Shown here piece after piece: positions 1 through 7,302 of a DNA stretch of 64,000 nucleotides (position 1 is the stretch's first letter; each line of letters opens with the position of its first letter). The notes beneath the pieces are model-generated. The model was given only the letters and a program-made list of their open reading frames with translations, did no database searches and was not told the origin of the DNA. The position numbers and the translations under genes were made by a program. The stretch covers positions 1 through 64,000 of the forward strand of contig NZ_JBBMFT010000010.1 in assembly GCF_040095835.1 (NCBI RefSeq), given 5' to 3'. Origin of the DNA: Flavonifractor hominis. Lineage in GTDB: Bacteria; Bacillota; Clostridia; Oscillospirales; Oscillospiraceae.

Positions 1-341
1 GAGGTATGGTTCCCGCCTACGCTGGAGGTAGCAGGCGTATTGGCAATACCCATGGGGCCGTTGCCCATGTTCAGGAAAGGAATCCCCATATGTTCGATGG
101 CCTTGGTCTGGTGGTGATACCAGCCGTCCTGACCCATTTCCCCCTCAATGCCGCCCTGCATCAAAGACGCCCGGTGGCGTAGGGACAGGGTCGCCAGCGT
201 TTCGTCGATTTGTTCCTCAAACTCGGAAAAGGGTTCTTCTCCGATCACACCAGCCGCAAGTGCCGGCGGTGTCATCAGGGAAGCGCTCATCGTCAGGGCC
301 AGCATAGCCGCCAGGAATCGTTTACGTGATCGCATTGACAT
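1..341 (-). CDS. Glycoside hydrolase family 3-type secreted enzyme, N-terminal part only
   Basis: The gene runs off the left edge of the window, so only about 113 N-terminal residues are visible. They begin with a signal peptide (positively charged start, hydrophobic stretch, ALAA cleavage-like end near residue 30). A block follows resembling the N-terminus of GH3 beta-glucosidases: 'TLATLSLRHRASLMQGG', then 'TKAIEHMGIPFLNMGNGP', which mirrors the family pattern 'MTLEEKaaLltG..T.gierLGIP....dGP'. GH3 enzymes remove terminal beta-linked glucose or related sugars; an exported copy would work on plant or host glycans. The start at 341 is chosen because AAGGAGAGG lies about 7 nt upstream; a second Met at 335 is possible. 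The family call is inference from a short stretch; the catalytic residues lie outside the window. Confidence 0.6.
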   Translation of the reverse strand, partial: MSMRSRKRFLAAMLALTMSASLMTPPALAAGVIGEEPFSEFEEQIDETLATLSLRHRASLMQGGIEGEMGQDGWYHHQTKAIEHMGIPFLNMGNGPMGIANTPATSSVGGNHT

Positions 342-442
342 TCATCCTCTCCTTCATCGTATAAACCTATTCTTCCTGTCCGTGTGTCCTACCTCTAATT
401 TATAACCTCCTCTTCCAGTTTCTGATATCTTAATACTTGTAT

Positions 443-471
443 GCTAGTAAACGTTTACGGTGTTGTCAAGA
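443..471 (-). promoter_or_regulatory. Promoter of the GH3-type gene (TTGACA-17-TAGCAT)
   Basis: On the minus strand TTGACA (471-466) is followed by a 17-nt spacer and TAGCAT (448-443), about 100 nt upstream of the start codon at 341. The spacer is filled almost completely by a LacI-type palindrome (listed separately), so bound repressor would block RNA polymerase directly. Confidence 0.55.
449..460. promoter_or_regulatory. LacI/GalR-family operator
   Basis: GTAAACGTTTAC is a perfect 12-bp palindrome with the central CG typical of LacI/GalR-family operators. It sits exactly between the -35 and -10 boxes of the GH3-type promoter, the expected place for sugar-responsive repression. The cognate repressor is not in the window. 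Confidence 0.6.
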
Positions 472-590
472 CTAACTCACGTTTTCTTTGTTTTATTGTA
501 TAGTTGTTATACTATTTTCGTATAAATTCTAGTCATAAAAACCATATTTTTTTAGTGGATTTAAGTCCACATTTTAACCGACGGTTTGCT

Positions 591-607
591 TGTAAAGCTT
601 TGGTAAA
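591..607 (-). promoter_or_regulatory. Candidate PhoP-type box upstream of ppx-ppk1
   Basis: Read on the minus strand, TTTACC-N5-TTTACA gives two hexamers with an 11-bp period, the spacing used by PhoP/PhoB regulators (Bacillus consensus TTnACA-N5 repeats). It ends about 60 nt before the ppx start. Regulation of polyphosphate genes by phosphate starvation would fit, but two half-sites are few and the call is tentative. The rest of 342-669 is AT-rich, with a small hairpin at 555-570 and no gene. Confidence 0.3.
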
Positions 608-669
608 GTTCATTGATACCGGACGGAAAATCGCGTAAACTAACACAGAACAGAAATGAGGTGTCAGAT

Positions 670-1581
670 ATGAAATGTGGAATCGTGGACGTCGGTTCCA
701 ATACCATTCGCCTGTCCATCTACCAGTGGGAGGGCCGGCAGTTTAAATTGCTGATGAACAAAAAGGAAATGGCCGGTCTGGCCGGCTACATCCGCAACGG
801 CCAATTGTCAGACAGCGGTATTCTGGTGGCCTGTCGGGTACTGGCGGATTTCAATGCCCTGCTGGATAATTTTGATATCTGTGACATACATGTTTTCGGC
901 ACAGCCTCTCTGCGCAACATCACAAATACCGAAGAGGCACTGGATACCATCGAAGCGGTAACCGGTATTCGGATCGAGGTGCTCTCCGGTGCAGATGAAG
1001 CCGCATTCTCCTTCCTGGGCGCTACGGTGGGGGGCGGTGCGCCGGCCTCCGGCCTGCTGGCCGACATCGGCGGCGGCTCCACAGAACTGGTGGCCTATAC
1101 AAACGGCTCCATCACTTCCGGGTGCAGTCTTCCCATGGGTTCCCTTTCCCTGTTTACCCGCCACGTCTCCGGGCTCTTTCCCACCCGGGAAGAACGGCGT
1201 GCCATCCGCGCCCAGGTAGAGGCAGAACTGGAACAGGCCAAGACCCGCGGCATCCATTCTTCTCATCTCATTGGAGTCGGCGGTACGTTTCGGGCTGCGG
1301 CCAAGCTGTGCAACGACCTCTCCGGGGCTGACTCCAACAACCGTCTCATCCCCGCCGACGAGGTACGCGGGCTCTATAAGCGCCTTAAACACGGAGATCA
1401 GACCGCCCTGCGGCAGATTCTCCGCTCAGTCCCCGACCGGGTGCACACCATCCTGCCGGGTCTTGTAATTCTCAATGCAGTGCTCAAGCACTATGAGGTG
1501 GAAAACCTGTGTGTCTCCACCTGCGGAGTGCGGGAAGGATACCTGCTCCAGCGCGTAATGGGGGTGAACGGACATGTCTAA
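670..1581 (+). CDS. ppx: Exopolyphosphatase / guanosine pentaphosphatase (Ppx/GppA)
   Basis: A 303-residue member of the ASKHA-fold Ppx/GppA family, which releases phosphate from polyphosphate or the 5' phosphate of pppGpp in the cytoplasm. Family motifs are visible: the phosphate-1 loop 'VDVGSNTIRLSIYQ' at the N-terminus and the phosphate-2 loop 'ADIGGGSTELVAY' near residue 130, with a later 'GVGGTFRAAAKL' glycine turn. It is the short form, without the C-terminal HD-like domain of longer Ppx proteins. The open frame extends upstream to 613, but the Met at 670 has a GAGG-type ribosome site and starts the conserved block, so it is preferred. It overlaps ppk1 by 8 nt, so the polyphosphate-breaking and polyphosphate-making enzymes are translationally coupled. 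Confidence 0.88.
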   Translation: MKCGIVDVGSNTIRLSIYQWEGRQFKLLMNKKEMAGLAGYIRNGQLSDSGILVACRVLADFNALLDNFDICDIHVFGTASLRNITNTEEALDTIEAVTGIRIEVLSGADEAAFSFLGATVGGGAPASGLLADIGGGSTELVAYTNGSITSGCSLPMGSLSLFTRHVSGLFPTREERRAIRAQVEAELEQAKTRGIHSSHLIGVGGTFRAAAKLCNDLSGADSNNRLIPADEVRGLYKRLKHGDQTALRQILRSVPDRVHTILPGLVILNAVLKHYEVENLCVSTCGVREGYLLQRVMGVNGHV

Positions 1582-3718
1582 AACGGTCGATACCCGATAC
1601 ACGCAGGAGCGGGAGTTGTCCTGGCTGCGCTTTAACGAGCGGGTGCTGGCCGAAGCCAAGGATGAGACGGTGCCGCTGTTTGAGCGGCTGAAGTTTGCCG
1701 CTATCTTCACCAGCAATCTGGATGAGTTTTTCATGATTCGGGTGGGCTCCATCTACGACATGACCCTTTCCCGGCAAACCCATACCGACAGCAAAAGCGG
1801 CCTGACTCCCATGGAACAGCTGCAGGCGATCTGCAAAACTGTGCCCGGCCTGTACCGCCAGCGGGACAAAATTATCTCTCAGCTGGAGACCCGCCTGCGG
1901 GCCTGCAACATTTGCAGCCTTACCCCTGGCGAGCTGGACAGCAAGGAGCGCAAACAGGTGGAGCGCTGGTTCCGGGATTACGTGCAGCCTGTGCTCTCCC
2001 CCATGGTGGTGGACAGCCACCACCCCTTCCCTCACCTGCCCTCCAAAAGTCTGAACATCGTGCTCTCCCTCCGTCGAGAGGGGGAGCGCCGCTTCGGCCT
2101 GGTCCCGATTCCCAGGGCCCTGCCCCCCTTCTTCCAGCTGGAGGAGCGCGGGCTGCGCTACCTGCTGACGGAACAGGTGGTACTGGCTTATGCCGATACC
2201 CTGTTTGATACCTACACTGTAGAAGAAAAGCACGTGATCTCAGTCACCCGCAACGCCGACATCAGCCCCGAGGACGAGGACTACGATGTGGGGGAAGATT
2301 TTCGCGCACATATGCAGAAGGTGCTCAAAAAACGGGCCCGGCTGGCCCCCGTCCGGCTTGAAGTCCAGGGCCGCCCTTCCCAGGAAGTACTGGAGTATCT
2401 CTGTCAGCGCCTGGAACTGCCAGCAGAGCATGTTTTTCTGTCCAAAAGTCCCCTGGCCATGGGTTATGTATACGCTCTGGAGAGCAAACTGCCACCAGAG
2501 AGCGCGGCGGCGCTGTGTTACGACAAATACACCCCAAAATGGCCCGCCGGACTGAACCGGACGGAGAAGATGATCCCCCAGATCCTGCGGCGGGACGCGC
2601 TGCTGTTTTACCCCTACCACTCCATGGATCCCTTCCTGCACCTGGTGCGGGAAGCGGCCAACGATCCGGCTGTACTGGCGATCAAGATTACCATCTACCG
2701 TCTGGCCTCCACGGCCAAGCTGGTGGAGTATCTCGCTGCGGCGGCCGAGAACGGCAAGGACGTGACGGTACTCATGGAGCTGCGGGCCCGCTTCGATGAG
2801 CAGAACAACATCGCCTGGGCCCAGCGCCTGGAGGAAGCCGGTTGTACCATTCTTTACGGCTTTGAGCATTACAAAGTCCATTCCAAGATCTGCCTCATCA
2901 CCCGGCGGGAACGGGGCCATATCCAGTACATCACCCAGATCGGTACGGGCAACTACAATGAAAAGACCGCTAAGCTCTACACCGACTTCTGCCTGATGAC
3001 GGCCAACCCGGCCCTTGGGGCAGACGCCGCCGCTTTCTTCCAGAACATGTCCACCTCCAATCTGGAAGGGGAATATCAGCAGCTGCTGGTCGCTCCCAAC
3101 AGCCTGAAAAGCCGGCTATTGACTCTGATAGACGGTGAGATTGCAAAGGCCCGCTCCGGCCGGCCGGCCCGGATCTTTATCAAGGTCAATTCGGTCACTG
3201 ACCGTACACTCATCGACAAATTGGCCGAAGCCAGTCAGGCGGGCGTACCGGTCATACTGAACGTGCGGGGTATCTGCTGTCTGCGCCCCGGCGTCCCGGG
3301 ACTCACCGACCACATCCGCGTCTTTTCCATTGTGGGCCGTTTTCTGGAACATCCGCGCATTTATGCCTTTGGGGTGGGGGAAGAGGCCAGCCTCTATATC
3401 GGTTCGGCTGACCTTATGACCCGCAATACCGAGCGCCGGGTGGAGATCGCCTGCCCGGTGCTGGACCCGACGGTCCGCCGCCAAATCCGTCACTATGTGG
3501 AGCTCTTCTGCGGAGATACTGTAAAGGCACGGAATCTGTGCGTGGATGGCTCTTATGCTCCGGTCCCGGTCTCCGAGGGCATACCCGGACTGGACGCACA
3601 GGCAGCCCTGATGGCGGAAGCGGAACAGGAAGCCCTGTCTACCGTTGCGCATCCTGCGGTGCCCCAATCGGGCCGCCCCAGTTTCCTGCAGCGGCTGACC
3701 GCCCGCTTCCGGCGATAA
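1574..3718 (+). CDS. ppk1: Polyphosphate kinase 1
   Basis: A 714-residue PPK1, full length for the family, which reversibly transfers the gamma phosphate of ATP to a growing polyphosphate chain. The N-terminal PPK domain starts 'RYTQERELSWLRFNERVL'. The middle domain carries the catalytic-His block 'EHYKVHSKICLITRRE' (about residue 440), where the autophosphorylated His lies in a phospholipase-D-like HxK motif. The C-terminal domain has 'GVGEEASLYIGSADLMTRN', the second conserved block. It starts inside the end of ppx (8-nt overlap) and is followed directly by a strong terminator, so the two form a closed two-gene operon for polyphosphate turnover. Confidence 0.95.
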   Translation: MSKTVDTRYTQERELSWLRFNERVLAEAKDETVPLFERLKFAAIFTSNLDEFFMIRVGSIYDMTLSRQTHTDSKSGLTPMEQLQAICKTVPGLYRQRDKIISQLETRLRACNICSLTPGELDSKERKQVERWFRDYVQPVLSPMVVDSHHPFPHLPSKSLNIVLSLRREGERRFGLVPIPRALPPFFQLEERGLRYLLTEQVVLAYADTLFDTYTVEEKHVISVTRNADISPEDEDYDVGEDFRAHMQKVLKKRARLAPVRLEVQGRPSQEVLEYLCQRLELPAEHVFLSKSPLAMGYVYALESKLPPESAAALCYDKYTPKWPAGLNRTEKMIPQILRRDALLFYPYHSMDPFLHLVREAANDPAVLAIKITIYRLASTAKLVEYLAAAAENGKDVTVLMELRARFDEQNNIAWAQRLEEAGCTILYGFEHYKVHSKICLITRRERGHIQYITQIGTGNYNEKTAKLYTDFCLMTANPALGADAAAFFQNMSTSNLEGEYQQLLVAPNSLKSRLLTLIDGEIAKARSGRPARIFIKVNSVTDRTLIDKLAEASQAGVPVILNVRGICCLRPGVPGLTDHIRVFSIVGRFLEHPRIYAFGVGEEASLYIGSADLMTRNTERRVEIACPVLDPTVRRQIRHYVELFCGDTVKARNLCVDGSYAPVPVSEGIPGLDAQAALMAEAEQEALSTVAHPAVPQSGRPSFLQRLTARFRR

Positions 3719-3751
3719 CAGAAGGCCCCGGAATATTCCGGGGCCTTCTGT
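3718..3751 (+). terminator. Intrinsic terminator of ppx-ppk1
   Basis: A perfect 34-nt inverted repeat (arms ACAGAAGGCCCCGGAAT and its complement) begins at the last base of the ppk1 stop codon and is followed by a T-rich stretch. Confidence 0.85.
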
Positions 3752-3763
3752 TGACAACTCTTT

Positions 3764-3946
3764 TTATCTGGGAGACAGCATGCGGAACTGCCGCGTGACC
3801 GCTGCACACAGCTCATTGTAATAGCGCAGATAGTTTTTCTTTGCCTGACGCTGGATGGCCTGGCGGGCCTGAAATTCCCGCCATTGCCCGCAGTTTTTGT
3901 GGCAGCCGCTGCAGTAGGCACTGCAGCCGTTCTGACAGGGAAGCAT
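3764..3946 (-). CDS. Small cysteine-rich conserved protein
   Basis: A 60-residue protein beginning 'MLPCQNGCSAYCSGCHKNC', with five cysteines in the first 19 residues, followed by a basic helix ending 'YYNELC'. The pattern suggests a metal-binding or zinc-ribbon-like head and an alpha-helical tail. I recognise it only as a type of small conserved protein common in Clostridia and cannot name a function. The start at 3946 is preferred over the Met six bases upstream because AAGGAG sits 8 nt before 3946 but only 2 nt before the other. It stands alone between two terminators. Confidence 0.6.
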   Translation of the reverse strand: MLPCQNGCSAYCSGCHKNCGQWREFQARQAIQRQAKKNYLRYYNELCAAVTRQFRMLSPR

Positions 3947-4068
3947 ACGCATGGCTCCTTTCCGTGCCGGCCACCGTGGCCAGCTTATCTGCCCTGAGTG
4001 TACCGCAGCGTCCCGCCGCGCGCTATCGCGTTAAGGTAAATCTTTCGTCAAGTTCCAATGCAGTAAAA

Positions 4069-4095
4069 AAGAGGACGGGCCCTGCCCGTCCTCTT
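4069..4095 (-). terminator. Intrinsic terminator of the BMP lipoprotein gene
   Basis: Arms GAGGACGGGC and GCCCGTCCTC with a 3-nt loop lie 11 nt past the stop at 4106. On the minus strand the hairpin is followed by TTTTTT. Confidence 0.85.
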
Positions 4096-4105
4096 GCTTT
4101 TCTTC

Positions 4106-5284
4106 TTAACCCTTTACGTTCCCATAATAGTTCACCGTAATGGCGGACACCTCGGGTTCCACACTGATGTCGTTGGACACGGTGATGGTGCCGTCATACA
4201 TCTGGCTGACCAAGGTCTTGTAGTCGTCCTGGGTGAAGCTGTCATCCCACTGGGTGGACTCCATGGGGATCTGGACGTAGTTGGCCTCGGGATCGCTGCC
4301 ATCCACCAGACCCAGGGTATCCACCTTGCCGCCGTACTGCGCCCAGTTGCCGTTCAGGATGGTCTCGGTCAGCATGTGGTTGACCGTGGCGCTCAGGCCC
4401 TTCATGGCGGAAGTCACGGTCATGCCCTCGCCGTAGCCGCTGTCAATGATGGGGGCCTGATCCACGTCCACGCCGATGAGCTTGCCGTTCACCTTGGCCG
4501 CAGCTTCCGCCGCAGAGGTATAGATGCTGCCGCCGCTGGCAAACACGACCTCCACGCCCAGGTTCTGATACCAGTTGTCCATATAAGCGGTGATGTCGGC
4601 GTCACCGGCGAAGGCGTTGCCGTACACATATTCCACGGTCACATCCACGCCCAGCTCCGCCGCCGCAGCGTCGGCACCCTGAACGTAGCCATAACCGTAA
4701 CGTACCACGGCGGGGACGGACATACCGCCCAGGAAGCCCAGGTGGGTATAGCCCAGCTTCACGGCAGCATAGCCGGCCATATAGCCGCACAGCTCTTCCT
4801 GATACACCGCGCAGTACACGTTTTCAGGGAGGGTATAGCTGCCCAGGTCGTCCTGAGACACGTCCAGCGCGATAAAGGTCACATCGGGATTGATGTCCGC
4901 CACCTGGGTGATGGTCTCACCAAAGGCAAAACCGGGCATAACCACTACATTATAGCCGTCGGCAACTGCGGCGTCTACCATAGCCACACGCTCAGCCGTA
5001 GAGTCCCCTGCGGGTTTGAAATACTCAAACGGTACATTATTCGCCTCGCAGAATGCGCTGCAGGCTTCATAGGTAGTCTGGTTAAAGGACTGGTCGGTGA
5101 TGTCACCATAGTCGGTGATCATAGCGACTTTATACTCCGTCGCCGTCGGAGTCGTCTCCCCACCCGCGGCAGGGCTCTCTGCCGTACCGCTGTCACCGCC
5201 GGAGGTGCCGCTGCCGCAGGCAGCCAGAGCAAACACCATCGTCAGAGACAGCAGGAGCGCCAGGAGTTTTTTGGACTTCTTCAA
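4106..5284 (-). CDS. BMP family substrate-binding lipoprotein
   Basis: A 392-residue lipoprotein of the basic membrane protein (BMP/PnrA/Med) family, the binding component of nucleoside ABC importers. The N-terminus is a lipoprotein signal 'MKKSKKLLALLLSLTMVFAL' followed by the lipobox AAC, then a Gly/Ser/Thr linker. The body has the two-lobed periplasmic-binding fold, with 'VAMITDYGDITDQSFNQ' opening the first lobe as in PnrA. Translation starts at TTG (5284), with AAGGAAGG about 9 nt upstream; no ATG fits. No ABC ATPase or permease is adjacent, so its partners must be elsewhere. The gene has its own promoter and terminator. deoC lies just upstream on the same strand, consistent with nucleoside salvage. 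Confidence 0.88.
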   Translation of the reverse strand: MKKSKKLLALLLSLTMVFALAACGSGTSGGDSGTAESPAAGGETTPTATEYKVAMITDYGDITDQSFNQTTYEACSAFCEANNVPFEYFKPAGDSTAERVAMVDAAVADGYNVVVMPGFAFGETITQVADINPDVTFIALDVSQDDLGSYTLPENVYCAVYQEELCGYMAGYAAVKLGYTHLGFLGGMSVPAVVRYGYGYVQGADAAAAELGVDVTVEYVYGNAFAGDADITAYMDNWYQNLGVEVVFASGGSIYTSAAEAAAKVNGKLIGVDVDQAPIIDSGYGEGMTVTSAMKGLSATVNHMLTETILNGNWAQYGGKVDTLGLVDGSDPEANYVQIPMESTQWDDSFTQDDYKTLVSQMYDGTITVSNDISVEPEVSAITVNYYGNVKG

Positions 5285-5361
5285 TGCGATCTACCTTCCT
5301 TTCAAACAAATGGCTCAGTTCGGTCCAGACCTGATGTCTTCTCCTCCCTGAGCTCGCCCTT

Positions 5362-5390
5362 ATTATACGATATCCGCTCCAAAAGGGCAA
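5362..5390 (-). promoter_or_regulatory. Promoter of the BMP lipoprotein gene
   Basis: TTGCCC (5390-5385), a 17-nt spacer and a perfect TATAAT (5367-5362) on the minus strand, about 75 nt upstream of the TTG start. The gene is therefore probably transcribed separately from deoC. Confidence 0.6.
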
Positions 5391-5454
5391 CCTTCATTTT
5401 ACGGGTATACTACCATATTTACAAAGGCTTCACACATTGCCTCTCCGGGCCAAC

Positions 5455-6120
5455 TCAATACCCCTTGGGCTGCTGTCCCTTTACTAGGGTGACGATGGCG
5501 CTGGTACCCAGGCGTTCGGCTCCCGCGCGCAGAAAATCCTCCGCATCCTGCAACGTCCGGATCCCACCGGCTGCCTTTACCTTCACATCCGGGCCTACAT
5601 GCGCGCGGAAAAGGGCCACATCCTCCCGGGTGGCGCCGCCAGTGGAAAAACCGGTGGAGGTCTTGATATAATCGGCCCCCGCCTCGCTGACAATCTGGCA
5701 GAGCTTGAGCTTCTCCTCCTGCGTGAGCAGACAGGCCTCCACGATGACCTTCAGGATGCGCCCCTGGCAGGAGAGCTTGATGGCCCGGATCTCCTCCAGC
5801 AGATCCGACCAGCGCCCATCCTTTACCCAGCCCAGATTGATCACCATGTCGATCTCATCAGCGCCGTTGCGGATGGCATCCTCTGTCTCAAACACCTTTA
5901 CCGCTGTGGTGGAATAGCCGTTGGGAAAACCGATGACCGTACAGATCTTGATCTCGTTGCCCACATGCTCTGCTGCCTGTTTCACATAGGCCGCCGGTAT
6001 ACATACCGAGGCACAGCCGTATTTGATCCCGTCGTCACATACAGTGCGGATCTGTCCCCAAGTCGCTTCCGGCTTGAGCAGCGTATGGTCACAGTGGGCC
6101 AGGATTTCCTTCACGTCCAT
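5455..6120 (-). CDS. deoC: Deoxyribose-phosphate aldolase
   Basis: A 221-residue class I aldolase that splits 2-deoxyribose 5-phosphate into glyceraldehyde 3-phosphate and acetaldehyde in deoxynucleoside breakdown. Seen in the sequence: 'CDHTLLKPEATWGQI' at the N-terminus, the Schiff-base lysine region 'YIKTSTGFSTGGAT' and the second conserved lysine in 'VKVKAAGGIRTLQDA'. The length is standard. The frame is open ten codons upstream, but the Met at 6120 starts the conserved N-terminus and has AGGA about 9-10 nt upstream. The neighbouring BMP-type lipoprotein may supply nucleosides, a functional link by inference only. Confidence 0.95.
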   Translation of the reverse strand: MDVKEILAHCDHTLLKPEATWGQIRTVCDDGIKYGCASVCIPAAYVKQAAEHVGNEIKICTVIGFPNGYSTTAVKVFETEDAIRNGADEIDMVINLGWVKDGRWSDLLEEIRAIKLSCQGRILKVIVEACLLTQEEKLKLCQIVSEAGADYIKTSTGFSTGGATREDVALFRAHVGPDVKVKAAGGIRTLQDAEDFLRAGAERLGTSAIVTLVKGQQPKGY

Positions 6121-6186
6121 AAACCTCATTCCTTTCTGCTTTTGATCCAATATACCTTCTGCCTCGCGGGGATATTTTATACCCCA

Positions 6187-6870
6187 TCATTCTCCTGTGC
6201 AAGAACTTTCTACCCGAAACATCAGCAAAAACGCCGCCAGCAGGAATACCCCCGCCGCCAGCACGGAACGTATACCCAGCCATCCGCTGACCAGCGCGCC
6301 CAGCGCCGCCCCGGCCACAAAGCAGAGAATGATGCCGTAATACTGCCCCGCCCGGTGCCGGTGGTCCACCTCTCCCGTGGTAAAGTAGAGGAACAACCGT
6401 TCCGTCCCGCTGCGCAGGTTCCCGGTACACATTGTAGTGGCAAAGGCATTACCGTTCACTTTTCGGAAACTCTCTACCTGCATGGCGCAAATAAAGGAGA
6501 CCAGCACATTGGCCAGGGCATTCAGCTGCTGTGGCAAAAAGGCCACCAGGATGAGCAGCAGCAGCTCAGCAGCCAGAACGGTTTGTCTCCAGTGCAGGCC
6601 TGCGTCGCGGCGGCGGCCGCGGCGCTTGAGCAGCTCAGCCACCACTACGCCCCCCGCAAAGGCCAGTACGGGGATCAGATAATGCACCGCCCGCTCCAGC
6701 CGTCCTTCGGCCAGCGATACCCCCAGCAGCACCAGGTTGCCTGTCTGGGCATTTGCAAACACGCCGCCGCGCACCAGATACGTATACGCATCCAGAAACC
6801 CGCCTGCCAGTGCCAGCAGCGCCCCCAGGCGGAACGTCTCGGACATCTGCCGCATCTTCTTATCTTCCAT
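6187..6870 (-). CDS. DUF1275 (YoaK-type) membrane protein
   Basis: A 227-residue integral membrane protein of the YoaK/DUF1275 family. It has about six hydrophobic segments and the family signature 'GGFLDAYTYLVRGGVFANAQTGN' near the N-terminus, then a second typical block 'VNGNAFATTMCTGNLRSG'. Function is not established for the family. The start at 6870 is preferred over the Met at 6879 because GGAGG is 10 nt from the first and only 1 nt from the second. It lies downstream of dnaX-ebfC on the same strand, beyond a terminator-like hairpin. Confidence 0.85.
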   Translation of the reverse strand: MEDKKMRQMSETFRLGALLALAGGFLDAYTYLVRGGVFANAQTGNLVLLGVSLAEGRLERAVHYLIPVLAFAGGVVVAELLKRRGRRRDAGLHWRQTVLAAELLLLILVAFLPQQLNALANVLVSFICAMQVESFRKVNGNAFATTMCTGNLRSGTERLFLYFTTGEVDHRHRAGQYYGIILCFVAGAALGALVSGWLGIRSVLAAGVFLLAAFLLMFRVESSCTGE

Positions 6871-6891
6871 TGCCGTCATGCCTCCAGAAAG

Positions 6892-6920
6892 ACGGGGGCG
6901 GGCCTGCGGCCCGCCCCCGT
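6892..6920 (-). terminator. Terminator-like GC hairpin after ebfC
   Basis: Arms ACGGGGGCGGGC and GCCCGCCCCCGT with a 5-nt loop form a very stable stem between ebfC and the DUF1275 gene. The following T tract is short (CTTTC), so termination may be incomplete. Confidence 0.55.
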
Positions 6921-6936
6921 ATCCTATCTCTCAAAA

Positions 6937-7284
6937 TCAGAAAGGAAGCCCAAGCCCCCCGGTCAGCTGCTGCATGGAGGAGGCCGAATCGCTCTCCGCT
7001 GCCCGCAGCGCCTCATTGACCGCCGCTACGATCATGTCCTGAAGCATCTCCACATCCTCCGGATCCACCGCATCAGGATCGATCACGATCTCCTTGACCT
7101 CCCGCTTGCCGGTCACCGTGGCCGAAACCACTCCGCCGCCGGCAGCAGCGGTGTAGGTCTTGTTCTCCAGCTCCTGCTGCATCTTCATCATGTCCTGCTG
7201 CATCTTCTGGACCTGCTTCATCATGTTCATGTTCATACCGCCGCCCAGGCCGCCCATTCCGCGGCTGTTGAATCCCTTTGCCAT
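6937..7284 (-). CDS. ebfC: YbaB/EbfC family nucleoid-associated protein
   Basis: A 115-residue DNA-binding protein of the YbaB/EbfC family, in its classical position directly downstream of dnaX (18-nt gap). The N-terminal part is unusually rich in Gly and Met ('GGLGGGMNMNMMKQVQKMQQ'), followed by the amphipathic helix and the small beta-sheet core that forms the tweezer-like dimer. ATG 7284 is the likely start: AAGGAG lies 9 nt upstream, whereas the in-frame TTG at 7293 would leave no spacing. Family members coat DNA and influence recombination and expression. Confidence 0.9.
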   Translation of the reverse strand: MAKGFNSRGMGGLGGGMNMNMMKQVQKMQQDMMKMQQELENKTYTAAAGGGVVSATVTGKREVKEIVIDPDAVDPEDVEMLQDMIVAAVNEALRAAESDSASSMQQLTGGLGLPF

Positions 7285-7302
7285 AGGTCGCAACTCCTTC
7301 TG

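Noticed and set aside
4094..5671. Long plus-strand frame opposite the BMP lipoprotein gene
   Set aside because: Low-complexity His/Gly/Val composition; the minus strand has a lipoprotein signal and the BMP fold.
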